Shown one piece after another: positions 10,977 to 21,690 of a stretch of DNA of 64,000 nt. This stretch comes from Rehmannia glutinosa (lineage: Eukaryota > Streptophyta > Magnoliopsida > Lamiales > Orobanchaceae), in NCBI GenBank assembly GCA_016081115.2, contig JABTTQ020002607.1, positions 372,001-436,000 on the forward strand. Reading direction: 5' to 3'. Below the pieces are notes generated by a model. That model searched no databases. It saw only the letters and a program-made list of their open reading frames with translations, and was not told where the DNA came from. The position numbers were made by a program, and so were the translations under genes. Position 1 is the stretch's first letter, and every line of letters begins with the position of its first letter.

Positions 10977-12336
10977 TCAATCCTCGTCCGAAGAGAAGCA
11001 AGTTCCGGGAATAAGATCTTTGATGAATTTCTTTAATTTTCCGATTGACTTTTTCAAACTAGAGTTTTCTTTCTTCACAACCCGGAGATCTTTTCTAAGA
11101 GAGACTACATCTCTAAATGTATCTCTTTCAACTTTGGCCATTCTCTCTTTGAGATTTAAATCTTCAACATCCGACTCTGCCTTCATCTTCTTCCTCATTT
11201 CCTTCATTCAAGTTGTTCTTCTCATTTTCTTCCCTCCCCAATTTCTTGTTCATTTCCACATTCTCTTCTTCTTCATTTTCTTGTTCCTCTTCATTAATAT
11301 TACCTCTTCCAATATTTTCAACCTCATTGTCATTAAAGAAATCATCCCGAGGTTGTTGTCGATGTCGGGCGCGTCCCCTAGCGGCTTTGGTGGGAACCCG
11401 TGGTAAATATCGTCGCATTCTTACCATTTGTAGAATGTTGGCATTATCAAAGTCATTGTGACGAATTTCGGTATTCATCTCATTTTATGGGTATCCCGAT
11501 AAGTATAATAGTCGGCAAATCAAATTTCCCAAGGTATATTTTTCTTAGTATGCCTTCTTGATTCCGACAAACAATACACAAAAATTACCCCATAATTTAC
11601 TCTTTCTCCTCGAACAATCTTATAGGTGAGAAAGAGTTCGAGATTACTCGGAAGTTTTACTTATTTTCCACAAATACAATATGAGCAAATAATAGATATA
11701 ATCGATAATTTGGCGGCATTGCGAGTATGTTTCTTTGGGATACACTCCTAAAAAGGTTTTCACATCATCTAGTGAAACACCGAAAATGTTATCATCCCAA
11801 TGAGTGCAATCCACATTAACCACTCCATCATTCGGCACATTAAAATGATTGCAAATATCGGCCAATGTCCATGAAAAATGCCTACCATTAACAAGTGTGT
11901 GAAGTTCCAACGGATTATCTACCGTAGCATCAACAATCCACATATTTGCATAAAAAGGTTTTATAAGCTCGTCATCATAATGCAAACACGGATTATCCCA
12001 AAGTGAAACCCATCCTTGAATTTCAAAATAAGCCCTAATATCCGGAAATTCATCATGAAATGCTAGAAATCAAACCATACGAGTGCACGCAATTTTCTTG
12101 TCATTCAATCCAATATTCTCATAATGCTCCTCCGCAAGTTTATTTAGTAATCGAAATTTATTGGCTCTAGAGGGAGGCTCGTAAAGAAGTGATAACTTAC
12201 TTGAATCCCAATGAATGTTTGATTTTGAGACCCCGACTCTCAATTCATCAATCTCTTCTTCCGTGAGCCGATTTGAATTATCTCCTTGTGGAATATCAAC
12301 TTGTTGGGGGTTGGTAGATTCGCCCCTTTGCTTCAT
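10977..12336 (-). pseudogene. Accessory ORF resembling the plant 'putative plant transposon protein' family
   Basis: Minus-strand pieces 12336-12070, 11985-11644 and 11478-11164 share one frame, separated by a TGA at 12072-12070 and stops around 11640-11480. The last piece (11207-10977) needs a frame change. The first part contains SNIHWDSSKLSLLYEPPS and, past the TGA, a segment with GRHFSWTLADICNHFNV and DDNIFGVSLDDVKTFLG. I associate this style with a domain annotated in many plant repeats as putative plant transposon protein, of unknown function. The tail is acidic, then lysine-rich and probably coiled coil. It occupies the place where pol would be. No known reaction can be assigned. The family match is from memory. 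Confidence 0.5.
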
Positions 12337-12557
12337 TCTCCTTTTTGAGGATTTCGTTAGAATTTCTTGGAGGAGCCATGTATGTAAGATTCTTGCAAAA
12401 ATAAGAGGATTAGCAACAAGAATCGTGAAAAATGATGAAGAATTGAAGAACTTAGAGAAAGAGGGGTGGGAGCGTGCGCAGGGGGGTTTTGAAGGATTTG
12501 GGTTCTATTTTTGAAAGTGAAGAGCATAACGTATATGTCTTGAAAAATTGCCCTAGG

Positions 12558-12607
12558 CGACCGGTCGAGGTAGGGTGCGACCGGTCGACGTGCAGGGCGA
12601 CCGGTCG
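12558..12607. promoter_or_regulatory. Three CGACCGGTCG palindromes at exactly 20-bp spacing
   Basis: ACCGGT at 12560, 12580 and 12600, each inside GCGACCGGTCG. They lie 220-270 nt upstream of the accessory ORF start on the minus strand. The same motif fills the U3 of this element. They could be an internal promoter element or a copied piece of U3. Confidence 0.5.
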
Positions 12608-12619
12608 CCCCTGCTTTGT

Positions 12620-13490
12620 CCGTCCCAATGCAATTTTTTCATTCTCCAGGTTTTTCAAAAATTCGATTTTACACCCCAAGAGTTTTTAAAACATTGCAAA
12701 AAAAGATAATTTTGGACCAAGTCCAACAAATACGGGTTTCGAGAAAACACAAATACGAGAAAAACGAGTAGTGCCCTTTTAAGAAAAAATTACAAAATAA
12801 TTTAGGGGCACTTGAGGGGTTGAAATGAAATATTTTGAAAGATATGTGCATAAGCATAATATCGAGTTCTGAGAGAAATACGAGTGAACATACCTCGATA
12901 GTTTAAGAAACTTGATGACGAAAAAGCCAATGAATATGAGATATATATCCTACACAAATCTTAAACAAAATTTTGCACAAAAGCACAAGTGTAGGAAAGT
13001 AATAGGAGATAACAAAAAATACTTATGCTATAAAAATACATAAGAGATAGTAAACCACATAAGTCTAATTAAATGCACAAGAGTTTTAGAAATATCATGC
13101 AAGGTCTTCTTATAAAAATTTTGAAACTCACAAATATATTGAAGACCAAAAAAAATAATGAAGACTCATTTGCAATAAAAACATGCATACTACAAAATAA
13201 AATGTACATTTAAATGGGAAGATACGATTTACCAATTACGCCATTTCCATGGGTTGTGCCGTTCCCATTGTTGATGATATCTTCCCTTTGAGAAGTCACT
13301 TTGTTGATGATGGCTCCTTTGATTACTCCATTTCCAAGATTTTTGTCCTTCCCATTGTTGATAGTCTCTTCTTCTTTGAAATTGATGAAAATGTTTTCTC
13401 CTTTGATCAAATGAGTTGGTCATTTGATGTCTTCTAGGCGATATGAATTTTCTCCAATTATTATTTCGTCGGGTACCTAATACAACATTA
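12620..13490. other. Internal region between gag and accessory ORF
   Basis: No pol domain is recognised on either strand. At about 13210-13420 the minus strand has a short repetitive Asn/Gly-rich tract with words such as NNGNGTTHGNGVIG. This may be the decayed end of the gag reading frame. Confidence 0.45.
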
Positions 13491-13499
13491 TTTTATGGT

Positions 13500-14583
13500 A
13501 CCCTCAAGTTCTTGGTCCTTTAGAATTAGCTTTGAGACTTTTAGGTCTCCAAAGATAGTTAGAGATATTTCTAGCCCAACAAGTATTTACCGCATGACCC
13601 TTTTTACCGCAATAAAAGCAAGTAATAGCTTTAGGAGCATAATGACCAATATGCTTAGAGACTTGATTCTTTTTTCATATGATTAACATCATTAAGCTTA
13701 TGATCAAGTCTTTTATCACAATTATGAACATCAACAATATTGGTCTTTTTATTGGTACTCAAGTTGCATTTTAATAAATCATTTTTCATGCAATTCAAAT
13801 CTTCAACAAGAGTACTATTTTCTTTCTCAAGGTTTCTCACCTTATCAAGTGTGGTGGTGTGAGCACATGATAGTGATTCATAGGAAGTAATAAACTCTCC
13901 TTATCATTCTTCAAAACAATGAATTCCTTCTTCAAATTTTTGTACTTGACAAGTAAATTTTGGAATTCATTTTGAAGATCATCAAAATCATTTTGCAAAT
14001 CACTATAATCATTTTGAATAACAATATCATAAGAAGTAGAGGGTTTAAGACATACCTCGTTTTCTTCTTCGATACCCATAAAACAATATTCAACTTCTTC
14101 ATAGTTGGAAGTTGTAAGAGGCTTGTTCCTTAGATTTGAGTGTGTATCCCTTTGAGAAGTAGATGCTATTGTTTGACTCCTTTCATTTGCAAATACTCCA
14201 TAGATGGCTTCTAATTTTTGCCATACTTCATGTGCCGATTGAATTTCTACAATATGTTCATATTCTAAATTAGTAAATGAACAATACAAAATATTTAGAG
14301 CTTTACCGTTTAAGGAGATGATTTTCTTCTCTTCTTCATTGAGCTCTTTGAATCCTTTGGAGGTGTGTGGTGTGTCTATCATTGGAATGGATTCTCCATT
14401 TATGATGATGTTCCATAAATCGAACCCGCAACCTTGTAGATAACATTCCATTCTTTCTTTCCAAAATATAAAATTTTTGGAATCAAAATAGGTGGCTTGG
14501 TGGTGGAGGTGCGGTAGGATGAGCTTCGTCAGTGGAGTCGACGATCGTTTCTCTTCACTCGCGATGTGAAACGAGCTTGCCAA
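13500..14583 (-). pseudogene. Copia-type Gag polyprotein remnant
   Basis: The first ATG on the minus strand is at 14583, 8 nt after the primer-binding site. The first 248 aa include YFDSKNFIFWKERMECYLQG near residue 35 and SAHEVWQKLEAIYG near residue 125, the usual pattern of plant Copia Gag. A run rich in NDFDDLQNEFQNL and KKEF suggests a coiled coil. The frame then breaks, and a zinc knuckle CFYCGKKGHAVNTC (C-X2-C-X4-H-X4-C) follows at about 13578-13622. Gag would form the particle and bind element RNA. No protease follows. Confidence 0.75.
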
Positions 14584-14590
14584 AGAGTTT

Positions 14591-14603
14591 GCCTATGATA
14601 CCA
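14591..14603 (-). other. Primer-binding site of the non-autonomous element
   Basis: TGGTATCATAGGC on the minus strand, two bases past the 5' LTR. It resembles the TGGTATCAGAGC initiator-Met tRNA site of the Copia element at 33307 and differs at positions 9-12. Confidence 0.75.
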
Positions 14604-14866
14604 CTTGTAAGTCCAAGCGGCTCACGATAATCTAGAGGGGGTGAATAGATTATCTCCATCTTTTGATTTTACCCTCTTTTTCGAACCGAATGCTCAAAAA
14701 CAATAATAAAGGTGCGGAATGTAAACAACACATGTTGATTGAAAGAGGTTCAACCCACCTAGGGCCTAATCCACTACCACCCCAAAGATATCCGGGATGG
14801 ATTTCAAAAAGAAAAAGAATTTTATTAATTACCAAAATTAATACAAACTCAACTTACAACACCTTC

Positions 14867-15083
14867 AAGAGCACCACACTCTTCTTCAACACCACCTTTG
14901 GAGATTACCACAATCTCCCTTTGAAGATTACCACAATCTTCCTTCAACGGCACCTTGTGAAGATTACCACAATCTTCAACCTTGAAGAATACCAAATTCT
15001 TCAATACCTCAATAAGAAGATCACCACAATCTTCTTGCACCTATCACCTAGATAATCCAAGTGTGTTCTTACCACAAGAACAC
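14867..15083 (-). promoter_or_regulatory. The same hairpin array in the 5' LTR
   Basis: All seven main hairpins recur. The first has lost its outermost G-C pair. The sixth has loop CACCACA instead of CACAACA, which brings it to the consensus and suggests that all loops were once ACCACA. In this LTR the array would lie in the 5' leader, between the TATA box (15320-15327) and the primer-binding site (14591-14603). Confidence 0.8.
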
Positions 15084-15319
15084 TCACAAGGATATCTCGT
15101 GTTGAATGATAACCAAAAATCAAGATTAAAACTCAATAATGAGTATTACAATTTGAGTGCAAAGTGTAATCAAGAATAGCCTAGACCTCAAGGATGTGAA
15201 AGTGATAAGCTAGGCAAAATTACAACAAGAATAATAACAATGAAGAACAAATATTTGCTTGAAGTGTATCTTGTTGTGTTGTGTCTCAATTGTTGTATTG
15301 GTTGCTCCAAAACTTCCTC

Positions 15320-15327
15320 TATTTATA
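15320..15327 (-). promoter_or_regulatory. TATA box of the 5' LTR
   Basis: TATAAATA on the minus strand, identical to the copy in the other LTR and about 700 nt before the LTR end. It is the likely promoter of the element's genomic RNA. Confidence 0.6.
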
Positions 15328-16043
15328 GGAGATGATTGATCAAGCATAGGCTCCTTTTGGGGATTGAAAATCTACAGAAAAATACAATTAAAATCAAGAA
15401 TATAGCTGTTAGAAATCAATCCCACATTTTAAGGAAATATATCTCTTTGTCAAACGGTCATATTTTTTTGTCAAAACACAGGCGGACGGTCGCAGAAATA
15501 GAAGTTTGAAACGAAACACAGGAAAATTACAGGCGCACCGGTCATAGGTACTTCTATCGGTCGACCTTAACTTCAACCGGTCCCCTCAATGAGAAAATAA
15601 GAAGGTATTAGGTTGACGCCACGGCCGACGCCCTGGTTGACCGGTCGACCTGACCGTTTTTCACTTCCGTCTCATTTTTTTGTTTCAAAAACATCTTGAG
15701 GTATGGGTTGCCTATACGGCGACGGTTGACCTTGAGACAAAAAAGTTGTCCAATTTTTGTCGAAAATAAAACCCAAGAAATACTCGAAAATTTAGTAAAA
15801 GCATTTTAAACCAATCGAAAGTATTTAGACAACATTTAGAAACCTTGTTTTGAAGTAAAACATATAAACATAAAATCATTAAAAGTGTTGTTCAATTTTA
15901 TCTAAAGTAAAACTTGAAGAAATACTCCGGAAAATATTAAAACCATTTTAAATCATTTAGGAGTATTTGGACAACAATTAAAAACATTGTTTTGGTGTAA
16001 AAATAAAATCATCAAAATTAAGATAAAAAACATGTATCAAACA

Positions 16044-16740
16044 GAATGAACCATAATTGGAAGATCAGAATTATGGTCTGTAATGATAGTTTCACTGTCT
16101 TACCACACATTTTTGAGACTGTAGTATCCATTAAGTTAGCAATGATCATGCCCTTGTCCTTGGAAGTATGAACATGAAGATAAATTTTACGAACTCTGGA
16201 ACGTCCCCGTTGAGAAGAGGGACGTCCAACAGTTGACGTAGCCTCAGTAAAAGCACTCCGACAAGAAGCAGTCGAGTGGCTCGTGATACAACAAGTAGAA
16301 CAAAACTCAGTAAGTTTCTCATAACTGATCGACACAAAAGAACATTGCATCACCCGTTCAACCATAATATGATCTTGTAAAGGCTTGGCAAGATCCACAT
16401 TAATCAACACATGAACACAATGGCCAAAGGAACCATTTAAGGACCTATGATCAATCTGAATCGGGTTGCAAATAGCTTTGGCGATCCCCAAAATAATGCT
16501 AGGGTCCCAATATTCTAGACTTAACTCAAAATTTCGAACCCATACACTAGCTATGGAAGTATTAACTTTGTAAGGATTGAAATTAGGAACCCAAGGAGAC
16601 AAACAAATTGAACCCGGGTAATAGCCCAAGACACACGAGCTTGAGCCTGGGAATGATCATGGGCGTTTGAAAATTAGGCACAAAAATAATCCTTACCGAG
16701 AGAAATTAATTTCCAATCATTACCGAAAGTCATTATTTCT
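16044..16740 (-). pseudogene. LINE ORF1 remnant, middle part with CCHC knuckle
   Basis: Minus-strand sequence encodes WVRNFELSLEYWDPSIILG, then HVLINVDLAKPLQDHIMVER, then CSTCCITSHSTASC (C-X2-C-X4-H-X4-C). This is the DUF4283 plus zf-CCHC order found in ORF1 of plant L1-like LINEs, an RNA-binding protein. Upstream on the same strand lies NDWKLISLGKDYFCA followed by an in-frame TAA. The ORF continues on the far side of the LTR element (7568-8242) and of the CACTA-like insertion (18860-19615). It is broken. Confidence 0.7.
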
Positions 16741-18859
16741 CTTTATATTTTTGTAAATGTTTTTAGGATCCTGGTATAGATATATTTGTTTTTATCTTTT
16801 ATGTGCTATTCTTTTTCAGGAAAAGCCGAAGTGGGATCTCTCTAATGCTAGTAGGTGGTTGATATTTTACTAATTTTGACTTTCTTAATTAATATAACTT
16901 CTTGTTCCTCCATAATCTGTTATTCATTGCCCTTAAAAATTAGGCATTTTTGCCCTGAATTCTTGTCATGGCTTTGCTAGGGAATTATTAAAGATATGGA
17001 GAGAATAAGGTAATATGCTTTTCGTTTTCATACCTTTATGTTGTCTTTGTCATGCTTCTTTTATTTAAGTGTAACATTGTATTTTCTGGTTAGTCATTCT
17101 AGGCCAAGAGCTATTTCAAAATCATAATATCAAGTGAAGACTTTAGGGTCTCTTCTTCTATAAAAATGGAAGAGCAGAGCAATTGTGATCGATGTGTGGT
17201 CACATTCTAGGAAGGTGAGAATGCTTCTCCACATACCTCCATAGAGAAGCTATTATATAGTATCATTTTGCTATCACGTAGAATCTTCTTATGAGACTTT
17301 TATCATATCATTTTCATTAAATAAAATAGAAAATTGTAGTTTTTCTCCAATAATGTGATTGAGCAGTTAAAAGTTTAGTGTTATAATATAAGGTGTAATT
17401 ATAAATCATGAAGAAAAATATGGCTTAGAAGAGGCATGTATTCTTCGAAAGATGAAAGTAAACAGCATAAAGCTGAACTGTTAAATCCTTGGTCAATAAT
17501 TGAGTCATGTGATAAAACAATGTGGTTATGTTGCAGGAATAGAACCTTCATAATCTCAAATAAACTCATTGGGTGTTTATTTGATTTATGGGAGCCTGGA
17601 TGAAAAATGAGAATTCGTTGAATGTAAAAGCGTACATGTTCATACTTCATACATCTGATGTGTTTCAATGCTGTCTCACTGGACACAATATTTATTGATT
17701 AGACCTTATAAAGGCTTAAAGCATTGTATGTATTTTAATTGTACAATGGATGATTATGGTCTATCTTAATGTTTATGGTCAAGTTTCTTTGAATATTTTC
17801 TTTGTTGTTGATGATTTGATTGCTGAATTAGTTGATCAAATTCATGGAGTTTTTTTTTTTGAAGACTCTGTTCATGATTGACAAAATTCATTACAATTTT
17901 ATTGGTTTGTTGAGAACATTGAAAAAAAATTTCATCTTTAGTTGTAAAAATTTTAGCTTTTCTGGGAAGTTCTTAGTTGTTGTATTATATTGGTGGTTAG
18001 ATTTTCTTATGCAGATTTCACTTGTATCAGTCACTAAATTGGTGAGTCCATTGCAACTTAAGAATATGCTATGTCTATATTATATTTGCTATTGGGATTC
18101 TAATATATATTTTTTTAATTTTTGTTGTAGGCTGGTTTACTAAAATGAATTCAAGCATGAATCAAGGAATGTATCAAGGAATTGGTGCATGATATTTGAA
18201 GCAACCAAGTGATTCACCTTTATGGTGCTAAAATATATTTTGTACACGATAGAGTAGATATTAGGAATACTTTAGTTATCTATCCAGATGAAACTCATAT
18301 CTTGGAACAAATTACATTGTACATATTTTGAGAAAATGAATGAATGTGGATGCAGATGTTTATATGGAATTTGTAGTTCAAAAAATTATATGTTATTAAA
18401 TATTTAGCAATGTTAATATTTTATTAGTAACGATGTGTTTTTATGCATTGAGCAATTCATATGGAATAATTATTCTAAATTTCATAATCAAAAATAATTT
18501 TTAATTAGTGTATCTATTGATTTATTATGGGTATCTCTAAAACATTTAGTGAGAGGAAAATGACAATGCAATGATGAAATTTTTTGTCATTAAAGTATTA
18601 TTTAATGAGGGGCAAATATAGTATTAATGATGAAATTTGTCATCTTTGGAATTTATTTTAGTGACAGTATAATCTCGTCATTAAATATATTTAAACAATA
18701 ATGACGAGACCTATTTCCCGTCATTATAAACCTTTACCTAGGAGGGCAATAATGAGGGGTCCATGACGGGAAATTCACGTCACTAAAAATCTTTAATGAC
18801 GGATTTTGGACATATAATGATGAAATTTCCTGTCATTATAAGTCACTTTTCTTGTAGTG
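16741..18859. mobile_element. One-ended CACTA-type (En/Spm) element
   Basis: The right end reads CTTTTCTTGTAGTG, the reverse complement of the CACTACAAGAAAAG terminus typical of plant CACTA elements. From about 18550 inwards there are repeated subterminal words such as AATGACGG, GTCATTA and GACGGGAAAT on both strands. The left border is placed where the LINE ORF1 resumes. No CACTA terminus was found there, so that end is truncated or rearranged. No transposase domain is seen. ORFs at 17399-17686 and 17832-18143 are not convincing. Confidence 0.6.
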
Positions 18860-19615
18860 TATTTTATGAAGCGACATGATAGGCCATGACTTATTGCCCT
18901 TACCAAGAAGAACACGACCAATCAAAGAATAAGCAAATTCCAAAAGACGTTGATAAATATTTTCATCAATGGTCACAGAGTAATAATCACTCTTTTTAAT
19001 AAGTTCGGGGATATAATTAGGTTTACTAGAAATAACAGTGGAAAAAGTAGAGGCAAGATTTTTATTAAAAGAATCCAAAACCAGGGTTTACCTAAGAATC
19101 CAAAAGTTTGGCTTGAACTGTCCTGGGAGGGGGGACCACTGCCTTCAGATGGGACATTGAGGATGGGTAGGTTGTTGAGGAAGTTGCAACCACTTAGGAC
19201 CATGGTACCATAGGAGAAATTGAGGAGGGGATCACCAAAGTTGTTGGAGTAACAAACTTCTCCAATTGCTTGAGGGGACTGCCACCTTCATAAGGCAAGG
19301 GAGGAGACGCTTTTTGTAACAAAGAGGTGGGGACCGCTGCCACCCCCTTGAATGACGTCCTTGTGCAGTGTAGGACAAGGGACTGGCGTTTTGGAGAAAG
19401 CAAACAAAAGTTGAGAGGCATCAAGGGCATGTGCTGCTGCAACATGAGCCACAGAGGAAGATGGAATACGACACATAGATGTAAAATCAATCGGAAAATG
19501 GCATTGTAGAGATGATAAATCAAGCCATGCTATGGCCGAAAAATTTGCTTGGAGACGCAACCATAAGGCCGGCGGCCTTAGATGCGAGTGGAGAGAGAAG
19601 AGAGCATCCTCTTAT
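18860..19615 (-). pseudogene. LINE ORF1 remnant, N-terminal part
   Basis: Minus-strand frames (19560-19194 in two frames, then 19078-18860) give a proline/serine-rich start and then KKSDYYSVTIDENIYQRLLE and AYSLIGRVLLGKGNKSWPI. This is the beginning of the DUF4283 region of plant LINE ORF1. The reading is cut by the CACTA-like end in the middle of LHKI and resumes at about 16740. Confidence 0.6.
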
Positions 19616-20126
19616 TAGGGTTTCTTAACTTTTGTTTTCGAATCGGATATATTGGAAGATGTATTAGTGCTATAGGTTATCTCATTTGAAGAAAAACATG
19701 TGCAATTGAAGAAGTCTTGGGCAGTAAGATTGTTATGTTTTGGTACTATCATTGAAAACCTCTCTTTATAGTGAATATATGTGAAATTGGGAATATTTAC
19801 TGTCAAAATATATGGGCAGTTATGATGTATGTTTGGTTTTAGTTTTAAGGTAGATCATTCTTACTATACTTATGTTTTGTCTAATTAATGGTGTCAAAAT
19901 CATCTTTTTTTATATTTATGTGTATTGTTTTTGGAATAATTATGATGTGAATATATATATATATATATATGTTTTATAATGTGATTAGGGTTTTCTTCTA
20001 ATATTTTGGGAAAGGGGGTGAAAATGTGTTTCAGATGATCTCAGGTCCAAAGAAACTAAAATTGGCTAAAGTGAAATCAAAGCAGCTCCCAAACAAAGCC
20101 AGTCAAGGTCTCAATGAGTTAACTTT
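19616..20126. other. Intergenic AT-rich DNA
   Basis: No gene is seen. An AT dinucleotide tract lies at about 19952-19971. Confidence 0.5.
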
Positions 20127-20395
20127 TAGGGTTAAATTACAAAAACTACCCCTGAAGTTTAATCTAATTACAAAAAAAAATCAGTATTTTTCAAAATAAT
20201 AATGACACTTTAAACATTTGTTTCTCTCTACAAATTGCACCCTCAAGAGGATGTATTTGTTAGGTAATTAAATACCAATCTCAGGTAGTTGTTTGCAATA
20301 TTTTAGTGGGTAATTTGTAGTTTTGAAATTTAACAAATGTTTTTTGTAATAAAGCTAATAGGAGTAATTTTTGCAATTATCCCTAAATTGTATTG
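20127..20395. mobile_element. MITE family A, copy 1
   Basis: It has the pattern TTAGGGTTAAATTACAAAAAC ... AATTTTTGCAATTATCCCTAA, with the internal word TGTATTTGTTAGGTAA. The same family recurs at about 28.8, 30.9, 32.2 and 32.7 kb inside the DEMETER-like gene. It is non-coding. Confidence 0.6.
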
Positions 20396-20639
20396 ACGAA
20401 GTTACTGGGTTTCTGTAGTTGTAATTTATTTCTCGCCTTATTATCTTGTTAATCCCATTGCTAATGAAACAAAATTTCCTTTGTTCTATTCATTGCATGC
20501 AACTGCTATTAATCATACAAATTGTCCTATGTTTCATCTATCTTTATTTATTTTTTTTCCCCATCCATCACACAATTTGAGACAGAGAATAACTCAAGAA
20601 AGAACTTTTTGATCCTTTTGCTAGCTCTAGTTATTTTAA

Positions 20640-21065
20640 ATTGATTATTAAATACGATAAAATCCACATGATCCCTTTTGCTATTTACTTGGTATCAAAA
20701 AATCTCTTTGTGGCAAAAGGTACTCACCCCGGGTGCCCTTCCATTGTCCCGCCCCAACGCCTGTGGAAGGGAGGTAAATCACGGTACCGAGCGGCCTTTT
20801 AGGTAATCCTTAGAGGAATGACCCCATGAGATTTGATCTTTGCTCCTTGGGGCAAATCTACCACCGGAATACCAACTTGGCTAATCCCATTGGGGCTCAA
20901 AAACCTCCTTCTAATAAGAAAACCTTCAATTACCCTTTAAAGTTAACACTCGTGTTAATTTTCTCCCAGCTCGATTTGGTGAAGATTTTCATAGTGTCAG
21001 GGTTTTTTTGATACCAAGTGAATAGTACAAGAGGGTAAATTGAATTTTACCCTATTAAAGATATT
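20640..21065. mobile_element. Fold-back element with perfect 16-bp inner inverted repeat
   Basis: ACTTGGTATCAAAAAA at about 20688-20703 is repeated inverted as TTTTTTGATACCAAGT at about 21005-21020. Similarity continues outward for about 30 bp more. The core has GC-rich words such as GGTACTCACCCCGGGTG and GAGCGGCCTTTTAGG. No target duplication could be fixed and no protein is encoded. Confidence 0.6.
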
Positions 21066-21389
21066 TAATATTTTTCTTGTTTTACAAAGCTAGTATAGGC
21101 AATAGGTATAAAAAGTAAAAATAAAAACGTAATTACATATGTTAATTTGACTAAGATGTTACATAACAGTTTGCCTATGTTTCTTTTTTTTTTTTTTTTT
21201 TTTTTTTTATCTCAACTTAAACCCGAGTCCTAACTCCTACATAGTCCTACTCAATTTTTAAGAAAATCTCATATAAAACTTAATTTTATTTTTTATTCTC
21301 TCTGTGTCATCAGGATCCATCTGGATGGTGAATAAACATAGAGATTAGATCAGAACCAACAATAGATGAGTGATCCCACCTTTATAAAT

Positions 21390-21690
21390 TTTTTAGAAAA
21401 ATATCTTAGATATTATTTGAAGTAATTTGTAGAAACTTTTAGGAAACTAGATATTTTACAAGATAATATGGATGGTTTATAGCCATCAAATCAAAAAACA
21501 ATCCTAGCAATTGGATAGAAAATTGGCTTAGTATAAATACGGGTGTCTTGTTCATTTTGTACCAAACCAAAAAATTCAGAACAGTCAATAGAAACAAGTA
21601 TGTTTTCACCAAACACTCTCTTTTATTTCTTAGCATAAATATTTTCCTTTTCCAATTTCTAAATAACCCCTTCTTAATTAATTAAATCGA
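21390..21690 (+). repeat. Diverged Copia LTR remnant related to the 33-kb element
   Basis: The order of words AAAATATCTTAGATATTATTTG, TATAGCCATCA.ATCAAA, AGTATAAATACGGGTGTCTTG, AACACTCTCTTTTATTTCTTAGCATAAAT and CCAATTTCTAAATAACCC matches the LTR at 32832-33303 with many substitutions. No internal region follows, so it is a solo or truncated LTR of an older family member. It keeps the TATAAATA box. Confidence 0.7.

Larger units (their letters stand above)
8243..16043 (-). mobile_element. Non-autonomous LTR retrotransposon (Copia-type gag, no pol)
   Basis: A complete 7801-bp element on the minus strand. Both LTRs start TGTAAGTCC and end ATCAAACA on the plus strand and are flanked by the 5-bp duplication GAATG (8238-8242 and 16044-16048). 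On the minus strand the order is 5' LTR (16043-14606), primer-binding site TGGTATCATAGGC, gag with zinc knuckle, about 1.1 kb without a recognisable domain, an accessory ORF, about 1.2 kb non-coding, polypurine tract, 3' LTR (9720-8243). I found no protease, integrase, reverse transcriptase or RNase H. Movement would therefore need proteins from another element. It interrupts a LINE ORF1. Confidence 0.9.
14606..16043 (-). repeat. 5' LTR of the non-autonomous element
   Basis: 1438 bp, about 40 bp shorter than its partner, with losses seen mainly in the palindrome-rich U3 section (15475-15650). On the minus strand it ends in CA next to AG and the primer-binding site. Differences between the LTRs indicate an insertion that is not very recent. 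Confidence 0.93.

Noticed and set aside
16741..18550. Host gene fragments captured by the CACTA-like element
   Set aside because: Several ORFs of about 100 aa exist, but none has a recognisable domain or exon structure.
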